From Oceanospirillaceae bacterium (lineage in GTDB: Bacteria; Pseudomonadota; Gammaproteobacteria; Pseudomonadales; Balneatricaceae), in NCBI GenBank assembly GCA_003523085.1, contig DPHD01000091.1:8075-13187 (forward strand): a stretch of 5,113 bases of DNA, written 5' to 3'. The notes beneath the pieces were generated by a model, which was given only the letters and a program-made list of their open reading frames with translations, made no database searches and was not told where the DNA came from. The position numbers and the translations under genes were made by a program. Below, in pieces: positions 1 to 5,113 of the stretch (position 1 is its first letter; each line of letters begins with the position of its first letter).

Positions 1-7
1 GCACTTC

Positions 8-82
8 GTCTTTGCGAGCGTAGCGAAGCAATCCAAACCCGCGGTCTGTGGACTGCCGCGTCACTTCGTTCCTCGCAGAGAC
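8..82. repeat. Imperfect palindromic intergenic repeat (REP/MITE-like)
   Basis: The left arm (8-34) contains GTCTTTGCGAG followed by CGTAGCGAAGCAATCC. The right arm (50-82) contains GGACTGCCGCG, then TCACTTCGTT, and ends in CTCGCAGAGAC. The outer 11 bp (8-18 against 72-82) pair with one mismatch, and the inner GCAATCC (28-34) pairs with GGACTGC (50-56) with one mismatch. CGCGG (40-44) and CCGCG (56-60) could form a competing inner hairpin. From memory, the pattern TTGCGAGCGnAGCGAAGCAATCC...GGATTGCCGCG...CTCGCAATGAC is a dispersed intergenic palindrome in many bacterial genomes; this copy looks somewhat diverged. It begins 37 bp after the paaE stop in the transcribed direction. No transposase is present, and mobility is inference only. 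Confidence 0.7.
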
Positions 83-97
83 GGGGGCGGCGCTCTT

Positions 98-111
98 CTC
101 GCAGGGACGGG
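98..111. repeat. Extra partial copy of the repeat's right end
   Basis: CTCGCAGGGACGGG at 98-111 matches CTCGCAGAGACGGG at 72-85 at 13 of 14 positions, offset by 26 bp. It lies between the palindrome and the paaE stop. It could be a remnant of a tandem or nested second element, or a local duplication of the repeat end. Confidence 0.5.
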
Positions 112-119
112 ATCTTGTA

Positions 120-1190
120 TTAAATGTCGTAGTCTAAGACGATTTTGGCGCTGATGGGGTAACTTTGGCAACTCAGTACGTAGCCGTCTTTGATCTCGTA
201 GTCTTCTAGCGCGTGGTTAGTGTCCATTTCCACTTCGCCTTCGAGTACTTTACATTTGCAAGTAGAGCAAACACCGGCTTTACAGGCCCATGGTAGGTCT
301 GCGCCTTCGGCAAGGCCTGCTTCCAGAATGTTTAAACTGTTGTGCGCCAACTCAAAGCTGCGGGTGTGGCCGTCGGCACGGATACTTACTTCACTGGTAT
401 TGGCATTGCTTGCCGTAGGTTTGCGCTTACGTGCGGCGCTGCCCGCTGTTTGGGTGCCAAACAGTTCTAAGTGAACTTTGGCAGCGGGAATGCCAGCCTT
501 AATTAAGGCTTGCTGGCAGTCTTTGCTCATATCTTCTGGGCCACAAATAAAACATTCACTAATGCGGTCTGGGTGTACCCATTGGCTCAGTAGGTGGTCG
601 ATCTTGTCACCGTTGATGCGGCCATTAAACAGGTCGATGTCTTGCTGCTCACGGCTCATGACGTAGATGACGTTAAGGCGTTGCATGTAGATGTTTTTAA
701 GGTCTTCTAACTGCTCCCTAAAAATAACGCTGCTGGTGGCACGGTTGCCGTACACCAAGGTGACCTTGGAAGCGGCTTCGGTTTCTAACATGCTGGCTGC
801 AATGGATAGAATAGGGGTAATGCCTGAACCTGCGGCAATGAGTAAATATTCGCCGGCATGATCGGTATCTAAGGTGCTCGTGAAGTTACCTTGAGGTGGC
901 ATGACGTCAATTTGTTGGCCCACTTTAAGTTGTTGGTTGGCCCAGGTAGAGAACTGACCATCGACGACTTGCTTGACCGCAACCCGTAATTTTTGCTGGC
1001 CTACGCTTTCGCAAATAGAATAGGCACGACGTACTTCTTGGCCTTCTATTTGAGTCCGAAGGGTGAGGTATTGGCCTTGTTGGTAATGGAACTTGTCGGC
1101 TAAGTCAGCCGGTAAATCAAAGGCGATAGAGACGGTGTCGCGGGTCTCGTTGGTGAGTTGATTTACGGTGAGTGGGTAAAAATTCTTCAT
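120..1190 (-). CDS. paaE: Phenylacetyl-CoA epoxidase reductase subunit PaaE
   Basis: PaaE is the cytosolic reductase that passes electrons from NADPH through FAD and a plant-type 2Fe-2S cluster to the diiron subunit PaaA. With the ATG at 1188-1190 the product has 356 residues, close to the E. coli protein. Domain order is an FAD-binding barrel with RAYS at 55-58, a nucleotide-binding domain with AAGSGITP at 119-126, YGNR at 147-150 and CGPEDM at 216-221, a basic polar linker around 245-266 (RKRK at 254-257), then a C-terminal ferredoxin domain. The cluster ligands are Cys303, Cys308, Cys311 and Cys341, in the usual CX4CX2C...C arrangement; Cys313 is an extra cysteine also found in the family. 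An in-frame TTG two codons upstream (1194-1196) is possible, but the ATG aligns with the family start (MKNFYPLTV beside E. coli MTTFHSLTV). No strong Shine-Dalgarno sequence is visible for either. It is the last gene of the operon, 18 bp after paaD, and ends in TAA. Confidence 0.96.
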   Translation of the reverse strand: MKNFYPLTVNQLTNETRDTVSIAFDLPADLADKFHYQQGQYLTLRTQIEGQEVRRAYSICESVGQQKLRVAVKQVVDGQFSTWANQQLKVGQQIDVMPPQGNFTSTLDTDHAGEYLLIAAGSGITPILSIAASMLETEAASKVTLVYGNRATSSVIFREQLEDLKNIYMQRLNVIYVMSREQQDIDLFNGRINGDKIDHLLSQWVHPDRISECFICGPEDMSKDCQQALIKAGIPAAKVHLELFGTQTAGSAARKRKPTASNANTSEVSIRADGHTRSFELAHNSLNILEAGLAEGADLPWACKAGVCSTCKCKVLEGEVEMDTNHALEDYEIKDGYVLSCQSYPISAKIVLDYDI

Positions 1191-1208
1191 AGTCAAAGGC
1201 TCATCAAG

Positions 1209-1742
1209 TTAAATCGTTTTGAAGTAATCAAACGGTTCTAAGCAGTTATTGCAGCGGTACAGGGCTTTGCAAGCGGTGGAGCCAAACTGGTTGAGTAGGG
1301 CTACATTGGGGCTGTCGCACTGGGGGCAGGCTAGGGTGGTTATGTCGTCAAGGGGCGGTGCAATACCGGCCTCTTTTAATGCTGCGCGGCCTTTGGGCGT
1401 CATCCAAGAGCTACACCAAGCCGGTGCTAACACAGTTTCAACGCGGTTGGGTACGCCGGCACGCTTGAGTGTGTGGTGCACTTCGCTGGCGATAAAATCG
1501 GTGGCGGGGCAGCCCGAATAAGTGGGTGTAACTTGCACCAACCATTGTTGCTCTTGTGCACCGTTGGCGGGCTGTAGCTGTGCGCTACGCACAATGCCTA
1601 AGTCCACCACGCTCACCATGGGTAGTTCTGGGTCTGGCACCAGCTCTAACAGTTGCCATACCTGGCTTTGCGTTGGTGTAGCATGATGAAAGTCAAGCTG
1701 ACGGCCACGGTCGGTGGAAATCAGCGGCTGCATTTCTACCAT
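1209..1742 (-). CDS. paaD: Phenylacetate degradation protein PaaD (MIP18/DUF59-type Fe-S maturation factor)
   Basis: PaaD is needed for a working phenylacetyl-CoA epoxidase but is not a stable part of the purified complex. By its DUF59/MIP18 relationship it is thought to help assemble an Fe-S cluster, probably that of PaaE. The 177-residue product has the MIP18-like domain at about 27-110, with PDPELPMVSVVDLG at 36-49 and the hallmark TPTYSGCPAT at 72-81, where Cys78 is the conserved reactive cysteine. A cysteine-rich tail typical of PaaD follows: Cys139 and Cys142, then FGSTACKALYRCNNC (153-167) with Cys158, Cys164 and Cys167, ending in EPFDYFK. Cys139/142/164/167 resemble a zinc- or iron-binding knuckle. 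The start overlaps the end of paaC by 7 bp, which suggests translational coupling. A second ATG at 1731-1733 would leave a 2-bp gap instead. The N-terminus is about 10 residues longer than in E. coli, so the exact start is uncertain. Confidence 0.95.
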   Translation of the reverse strand: MVEMQPLISTDRGRQLDFHHATPTQSQVWQLLELVPDPELPMVSVVDLGIVRSAQLQPANGAQEQQWLVQVTPTYSGCPATDFIASEVHHTLKRAGVPNRVETVLAPAWCSSWMTPKGRAALKEAGIAPPLDDITTLACPQCDSPNVALLNQFGSTACKALYRCNNCLEPFDYFKTI

Positions 1743-2518
1743 ACGGCACCAGGGTGGGCGCGATACAGGCTTTGCATTTCGGCTAGCATTAAACCAAATG
1801 GCTCGCTGTGCTCGCCTTGTTTACCACCAAATTTTTGGAAACAATCCGTGGGCGAGGGCTGCGTTAGCGTGGCTTCAATTAAGGTTTGGCTTACGGTGGT
1901 ACGCCACTGACCTTCAATGTCGGCTTGATTAGCGGCAATACCCTGGGCGACGAGTTGTAGCTCGTCCTCGCCTTGCACAAACAGTTCGTCGCTATAGGAC
2001 CACAAGTCGTTGATGGCCGACTGCATATAATCGTGGCTTTGCTGGGTACCATCACCAAGGCGAATTACCCAGTTACGCGAACGTTGTTCATGGTAATCCA
2101 CTTCTTTAATGGACTTAGCTGCAATGGCAGCAATTTGGCTGTCTTGGCTTAGGCATAGGGCCTGTAGCGTGAGACGATGCCACACATCAAATAAGTACTG
2201 ACGGGCCATGGTGTCGGCAAAGTTGCCGTTACCTTGCTCGCACAATAATAGGTTTAAAAAGTGGCGCTCGTCGCGGCCCATGGCAAGGGCGTCGCAATCA
2301 CCCAGCTGTGGGTTTCTGGCCACCGCATAGTCGAGCCAATTGCGCGCTTGACCAAACAGGTCGAGGCTGGTGTTCATGAGCGCCGTTTCTTCTTCTAAGA
2401 TCGGTGCATGGGTACACAATTCACACAGGCGTTGACCCAGTACTAGTGAGTTATCGGCCATGTGCAGAATGTACTGATTGAGTGAGTCGTGGCCTTGAGT
2501 GGCGTAACAGTGGCTCAT
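1736..2518 (-). CDS. paaC: Phenylacetyl-CoA epoxidase structural subunit PaaC
   Basis: PaaC is the non-catalytic ferritin-like partner of PaaA in the epoxidase; in E. coli the two form the core heterodimer, and PaaC lacks a functional diiron centre. The 260-residue product matches the family throughout: DNSLVLGQRLCELCTHAP at 22-39, LDLFGQARNW at 52-61, RDERHFLNLLL at 82-92, NGNFADTMARQYLFDVWH at 97-114, a helix with KSIKEVDYH at 135-143, and the family-typical end GGKQGEHSEPFGLMLAEMQ (231-249). It is predicted to be cytosolic, with no signal peptide or membrane segment. The ATG shares one base with the paaB stop (TAATG), and a weak GGAT (2527-2530) sits 8 bp upstream, so coupled translation is likely. 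The N-terminus is about 10 residues longer than E. coli PaaC; Met20 would be an alternative start but would cut into the conserved first helix. It overlaps paaD by 7 bp. Confidence 0.96.
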   Translation of the reverse strand: MSHCYATQGHDSLNQYILHMADNSLVLGQRLCELCTHAPILEEETALMNTSLDLFGQARNWLDYAVARNPQLGDCDALAMGRDERHFLNLLLCEQGNGNFADTMARQYLFDVWHRLTLQALCLSQDSQIAAIAAKSIKEVDYHEQRSRNWVIRLGDGTQQSHDYMQSAINDLWSYSDELFVQGEDELQLVAQGIAANQADIEGQWRTTVSQTLIEATLTQPSPTDCFQKFGGKQGEHSEPFGLMLAEMQSLYRAHPGAVW

Positions 2519-2805
2519 TACATTTTATCCACGCTGGCAGGCAGCTGGTAAAATGAAGGGTGACGGTAAATTTTTTCTACCGGTGAGGTAAACATGGCGT
2601 CTTTTTGCTCGGGTGCACTGGCGCAAATGGCGTTGGAATCGACCACCCAAATGCTGGTGCCTTCGTTGCGGCGAGTGTATAACTCACGGGCATTTTCCAT
2701 GGCCATGGTTTCATCTGCGGCGTGTACACTACCCACATGTTTGTGGCTTAAGCCATGACGGCTGCGGATAAACACTTCGTATAAAGGCCAGTCTGTTTTG
2801 TTCAT
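2518..2805 (-). CDS. paaB: Phenylacetyl-CoA epoxidase subunit PaaB
   Basis: PaaB is the small subunit that joins PaaA-PaaC units into the larger epoxidase assembly and is required for activity; it carries no metal or cofactor motif. The 95-residue product is the same length as E. coli PaaB and collinear with it: WPLYEVFIRSRHGLSHKHVGS at 6-26, HAADETMAMENARELYTRR at 28-46, GTSIWVV at 49-55 and YRHPSFYQLP at 80-89. The gene starts 2 bp after the paaA stop and shares one base with the paaC start. A good Shine-Dalgarno sequence lies inside the end of paaA. Confidence 0.97.
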   Translation of the reverse strand: MNKTDWPLYEVFIRSRHGLSHKHVGSVHAADETMAMENARELYTRRNEGTSIWVVDSNAICASAPEQKDAMFTSPVEKIYRHPSFYQLPASVDKM

Positions 2806-2807
2806 GT

Positions 2808-3821
2808 TTATGCCACCTTGTGGGTATTGAGTTGTTGGGACTTGATGCTGGCTTGTTTGTCAGCATAGGCAATAGCGGCTTCTCTAACCCAAGCGCCATT
2901 TTCGTGGGCTTGTACTTTGCGCGCTAAACGTTGTTTGTTGCAGGGGCCATTACCTTTAATAACGGCAAAAAATTCGGCCCAATCAATGCTGCCATAATCG
3001 TAATGACCGGTGGCTTCATTCCACTTCAGGTCTGGGTCTGGCACGGTGCAGCCAAGGACTTCTAGCTGGGGTATGGTTTGGTCGATAAACTGCTGACGAA
3101 TTTCGTCGTTGCCTTTACGCTTAATTTTCCAGGCCATGGATTGTGCCGAGTTAGGCGACTCGTCGTCGGTAGGGCCAAACATCATTAATGATGGCCACCA
3201 AAGACGGTTAATGGAGTCTTGCACCATGTCTTTTTGTGCCTGAGTGCCTTGTTGCATCATGGTAAGCAGTAGTTCGTAACCTTGGCGTTGGTGGAAACTT
3301 TCTTCTTTACAGATGCGTACCATGGCCCGTGCATAAGGGCCGTATGACGTACGCTGTAGCATCACCTGGTTAACAATGGCTGCACCATCCACTAACCAAC
3401 CCACGGCGCCAATGTCGGCCCAGCTTAGGGTGGGGTAGTTAAAAATACTGGAGTACTTGGCTTTGCCCGTGTGTAAGTCGTCGAGCATTTGCGCACGGCT
3501 GGTACCCAAGGTTTCGGCGGCACTGTAAAGGTACAAGCCATGGCCACATTCGTCTTGAATTTTGGCTGCCAGCTGTAGCTTGCGCTTTAGGGTTGGTGCG
3601 CGGGTGAGCCAGTTACCTTCGGGCTGCATGCCGATAATTTCTGAATGGGCATGCTGAGAGATCTGTCGTACTAAGGTTTTACGGTAGGCGTCGGGCATCC
3701 AACTTTGGGGTTCGATTTTGTCTTCAATATCAATTTGCTGCATAAACGCCGCTTCTTGGGCGTCCATGTCGGCGCGATCTTTGACTTGCTTAACACCGGT
3801 TTCAACCATTTGTGCATACAT
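2808..3821 (-). CDS. paaA: Phenylacetyl-CoA epoxidase catalytic subunit PaaA
   Basis: PaaA is the diiron oxygenase subunit that converts phenylacetyl-CoA with O2 to the 1,2-epoxide; electrons come from PaaE. The 337-residue product has the ferritin-like four-helix core. By alignment with the remembered E. coli sequence, the expected metal ligands are present: Glu61 (HAHSE), Glu91 and His94 (DECGHG), Asp145 (GWLVDGAA), and Glu174 and His177 (CKEESFH). Other family blocks are WMPDAYRKTLVRQISQHAH at 41-59, KYSSIFNYPTLSWADIG at 122-138, RTSYGPYARAM at 157-167 and NRLWWPSLMMFGP at 205-217. The start at 3821 is supported by the segment MYAQMVETGVKQVKDRA, which the Pseudomonas-type PaaA proteins share, and by an AGGA 9 bp upstream. 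E. coli PaaA is shorter (about 309 residues) because it lacks this N-terminal extension. paaA is the first gene of the paaABCDE transcript, directly behind the predicted promoter. Confidence 0.97.
   Translation of the reverse strand: MYAQMVETGVKQVKDRADMDAQEAAFMQQIDIEDKIEPQSWMPDAYRKTLVRQISQHAHSEIIGMQPEGNWLTRAPTLKRKLQLAAKIQDECGHGLYLYSAAETLGTSRAQMLDDLHTGKAKYSSIFNYPTLSWADIGAVGWLVDGAAIVNQVMLQRTSYGPYARAMVRICKEESFHQRQGYELLLTMMQQGTQAQKDMVQDSINRLWWPSLMMFGPTDDESPNSAQSMAWKIKRKGNDEIRQQFIDQTIPQLEVLGCTVPDPDLKWNEATGHYDYGSIDWAEFFAVIKGNGPCNKQRLARKVQAHENGAWVREAAIAYADKQASIKSQQLNTHKVA
2813..2819 (-). promoter_or_regulatory. Ribosome binding site of paaB
   Basis: On the minus strand AAGGTGG lies 7 bp before the paaB ATG, inside the last codons of paaA. 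This is the clearest internal ribosome binding site of the operon and supports the chosen paaB start. Confidence 0.65.
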
Positions 3822-3830
3822 AGGGGAGCT

Positions 3831-3835
3831 TCCTC
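3831..3835 (-). promoter_or_regulatory. Ribosome binding site of paaA
   Basis: The minus strand reads GAGGA, with the AGGA ending 9 bp before the paaA ATG. This supports the long-form start over the internal Met codons at residues 5 and 19. Confidence 0.65.
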
Positions 3836-3850
3836 GTAAATTCTTGGTAA

Positions 3851-3878
3851 ATGATACAATAAATTAATATTAAGTCAA
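3851..3878 (-). promoter_or_regulatory. Predicted sigma70-type promoter of paaABCDE
   Basis: On the minus strand TTGACT (3878-3873) fits a -35 box and TATCAT (3856-3851) a -10 box, each differing from consensus at one base, with a 16-bp AT-rich spacer. Transcription would begin near 3844, giving a leader of about 22 nt that includes the paaA ribosome binding site. The surrounding 3836-3892 is clearly more AT-rich than the flanking genes. Transcription has not been tested. Confidence 0.65.
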
Positions 3879-3891
3879 TGTTTTTGTATCA
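3852..3891. promoter_or_regulatory. Inverted TGATACAA pair flanking the paaA promoter (candidate PaaX-type operator)
   Basis: TGATACAA at 3852-3859 and its exact reverse complement TTGTATCA at 3884-3891 form a perfect 8-bp inverted repeat separated by 24 bp. The match extends to 11 bp with one mismatch if the inner flanks are included. One arm covers most of the -10 box, and the other lies 5 bp upstream of the -35 box and 1 bp after the paaK stop. Half-site centres are 32 bp apart, about three helical turns, so both face the same side of the DNA. As I recall it, the E. coli PaaX operator is TGATTC-N26-28-GAATCA; here TGATAC-N28-GTATCA differs by one base per arm. A PaaX-like repressor released by phenylacetyl-CoA is therefore plausible, but no regulator gene is in the window. 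A TetR-type PaaR is an alternative. Confidence 0.6.
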
Positions 3892-3892
3892 C

Positions 3893-5113
3893 TTATCGCA
3901 GGTCCTTAACCCGTACGGCTTTGCCTTCGGAGCGGGGTAAGCTACCGGGGGCGCTAATATCAATACGGCAGCTAATGCCAATAAAGGTTTTAATCTTGTT
4001 GCCCAGCTGTTTCACAAGCTGATCTTTTTGCTCGGCATCAAGGTGGCCATAGTTGGAATTGAGCTCGATGTGTAGGGTGATGGCATCCATATTGCCGGCT
4101 CGGGTTAAATCTATTTGATAATGCGGCGACAGCTCGGGCAGGGTGAGGGCTAGCTCTTCAATTTGTGACGGAAAGACGTTAACACCACGGATAATCATCA
4201 TGTCGTCACTACGGCCGGTAATCTTGTCCATACGCCGCATGGGGCGCGCAGTACCGGGTAATAGGCGAGTTAGGTCGCGGGTGCGGTAACGAATCACCGG
4301 CATAGCCTGTTTGGTGAGGCTGGTGAATACCAATTCACCATATTCGCCGTCGGGTAATACCTCGCCAGTAGCTGGGTTAATGATCTCTGGGTAAAAGTGA
4401 TCTTCCCATAAGGTTGGGCCATCTTTGGTTTCCAAACATTCCATGCCTACACCAGGCCCCATGACTTCTGACAAACCATAAATATCGAGGGCATCAATGC
4501 CCATGCGTTGTTCAATGGCCGTGCGCATGGTGTTGGTCCAGGGCTCGGCACCAAAGATGCCCAGGCGCAAGTTTAAACTGTGGGGGTCGATGCCCTGTTT
4601 TTCCATCTCGTCGGCTAGGTTAAGCATGTAAGACGGCGTCACCATAATAATGTTGGGGTTAAAGTCTTTGATCAACTGCACTTGTTTAGCGGTTTGACCG
4701 CCAGACATAGGAATCACCGTACAACCTAGTTTTTCGGCACCATAATGCGCGCCTAGGCCACCGGTAAATAGGCCGTAACCATAAGACACATGCACCATGT
4801 CTTCGGCGCTGCCGCCTGCTGCACGTATCGAGCGGGCCATCACCGTAGCCCAAGTGTCGATGTCGTCTGCGGTATAACCCACGACCGTAGGCTTGCCGGT
4901 GGTACCACTGGATGCGTGAATGCGCACCACGTCTTTTTGGGGCACAGCAAACATGTTGAATGGGTAGTTGTCTCTTAGGTCACTTTTGGTAGTGAAGGGG
5001 AATTGGCCTAAGTCCGATAAATCGGTTAGGTCGCCCGGTGCAATGCCCGCGGCATCAAAGCTTTTTTTGTAATGCGGCACGTTATCGTAAGCGTGTTGTA
5101 GGCTCCAGCGCAT
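3893..5113 (-). CDS. paaK: Phenylacetate-CoA ligase PaaK (5' end beyond the window)
   Basis: PaaK is a cytosolic AMP-forming ligase that converts phenylacetate, ATP and CoA to phenylacetyl-CoA, the substrate of the epoxidase encoded next to it. The visible 406 residues run from MRWSLQHAYDNVPHYKK to the natural stop. By comparison with E. coli PaaK (about 437 residues) roughly 25 N-terminal residues are missing, so the ATG at the window edge is probably an internal Met codon and not the start. Visible motifs, numbered from that Met, are the ATP-binding loop SSGTTGKP at 68-75, YGYGLFTGGLGAHYGAE at 111-127, IPMSGGQT at 134-141, FGAEPW at 187-192, IYGLSEVMGPG at 211-221, IRYRTRD at 274-280, the hinge region GRSDDMMIIRGVNVFP at 300-315, and the C-terminal PRSEGKAVR at 393-401 with Lys398 as the expected adenylation lysine. 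No frameshift is apparent. The stop is 71 bp before paaA and lies 1 bp from the candidate operator. Confidence 0.96.
   Translation of the reverse strand: MRWSLQHAYDNVPHYKKSFDAAGIAPGDLTDLSDLGQFPFTTKSDLRDNYPFNMFAVPQKDVVRIHASSGTTGKPTVVGYTADDIDTWATVMARSIRAAGGSAEDMVHVSYGYGLFTGGLGAHYGAEKLGCTVIPMSGGQTAKQVQLIKDFNPNIIMVTPSYMLNLADEMEKQGIDPHSLNLRLGIFGAEPWTNTMRTAIEQRMGIDALDIYGLSEVMGPGVGMECLETKDGPTLWEDHFYPEIINPATGEVLPDGEYGELVFTSLTKQAMPVIRYRTRDLTRLLPGTARPMRRMDKITGRSDDMMIIRGVNVFPSQIEELALTLPELSPHYQIDLTRAGNMDAITLHIELNSNYGHLDAEQKDQLVKQLGNKIKTFIGISCRIDISAPGSLPRSEGKAVRVKDLR

Larger units (their letters stand above)
1..119. other. Non-coding region downstream of paaE
   Basis: No plausible gene is visible in these 119 bases. 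They hold a palindromic repeat (8-82), a second short copy of its right end (98-111), and at the very start the octamer CACTTCGT (2-9), which recurs inside the repeat at 62-69. The octamer may be the tail of a further copy outside the window. Read in the direction of paaE transcription, the palindrome is not followed by a T-run, so it is not a classical intrinsic terminator, although it could still stall polymerase or protect the 3' end of the mRNA. Confidence 0.6.

Noticed and set aside
1..119. Intrinsic terminator for the paa operon formed by the palindrome
   Set aside because: The palindrome can fold, but neither side carries the T-run expected for a rho-independent terminator, so only the repeat is annotated.
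115..122. TTGTATTA next to the paaE stop as a third operator box
   Set aside because: It differs from TTGTATCA, lacks a partner arm, overlaps the stop codon and is not near a promoter.
220..1932. Plus-strand open frames opposite paaE, paaD and paaC (e.g. 220-474, 478-666, 1249-1521, 1653-1910)
   Set aside because: They are antisense to clearly conserved genes and have low-complexity, unfamiliar translations and no supporting start signals.
1628..3045. Shared TCTGGGTCTGGCAC stretch in paaD and paaA
   Set aside because: Both encode a Val-Pro-Asp-Pro-Glu/Asp motif in their own conserved domains, so this is not a DNA repeat.
3671..3859. Minus-strand 62-codon frame overlapping the paaA start and promoter
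   Set aside because: It runs out of frame through the conserved paaA N-terminus and begins in the predicted -10 region, so it would not be on the transcript.
3864..3873. Perfect 10-bp palindrome TTAATATTAA within the promoter spacer as a separate operator
   Set aside because: It lies in AT-rich promoter DNA where such short palindromes arise by chance, and its centre does not coincide with that of the TGATACAA pair.
329..4580. Shared GTTTAAACTGT stretch in paaE (about 329) and paaK (about 4570)
   Set aside because: Both copies encode the short peptide Ser-Leu-Asn inside conserved protein regions, so the match is best explained by chance codon use.
4790..4978. Plus-strand 62-codon frame within paaK
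   Set aside because: It is antisense to the conserved ATP-binding region of paaK and has no recognisable features.

Overview
The window carries the phenylacetate (phenylacetyl-CoA) aerobic degradation genes of what looks like a gammaproteobacterium. All genes lie on the minus strand, so transcription runs from position 5113 towards position 1. In that direction the order is paaK (5' end cut by the window edge), a 71-bp promoter gap, then paaA, paaB, paaC, paaD and paaE. The proteins resemble the Escherichia coli and Pseudomonas Paa proteins along nearly their whole length, as judged from remembered family sequences. Moderate base composition and an intergenic palindrome of a type I associate with free-living, often marine, Gammaproteobacteria suggest the host group. 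Genus cannot be named from this window.

Layout. Positions 1-119 are non-coding and hold an imperfect palindromic repeat plus a short extra copy of one of its ends, just after the paaE stop. Positions 120-3821 are a compact five-gene unit, paaABCDE, with gaps or overlaps of -7 to +18 bp, which implies one transcript. Positions 3822-3892 hold a ribosome binding site, a sigma70-type promoter and an inverted pair of TGATACAA boxes that embraces the promoter. Positions 3893-5113 are the C-terminal ~406 codons of paaK.

How the genes work together. PaaK activates phenylacetate to phenylacetyl-CoA using ATP. PaaA (diiron catalytic subunit), PaaC (structural partner), PaaB (small bridging subunit) and PaaE (NADPH/FAD/2Fe-2S reductase) form the multicomponent monooxygenase that epoxidises the ring of phenylacetyl-CoA. 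PaaD is thought to help Fe-S maturation of the complex. The later steps (paaG, paaZ, paaJ, paaF, paaH) and a regulator gene are not in this window.

Novelty. This is a well-known pathway, and I see no undescribed system. The most interesting items are the promoter/operator between paaK and paaA, whose geometry resembles the E. coli PaaX operator, and the palindromic repeat at the end of the operon.
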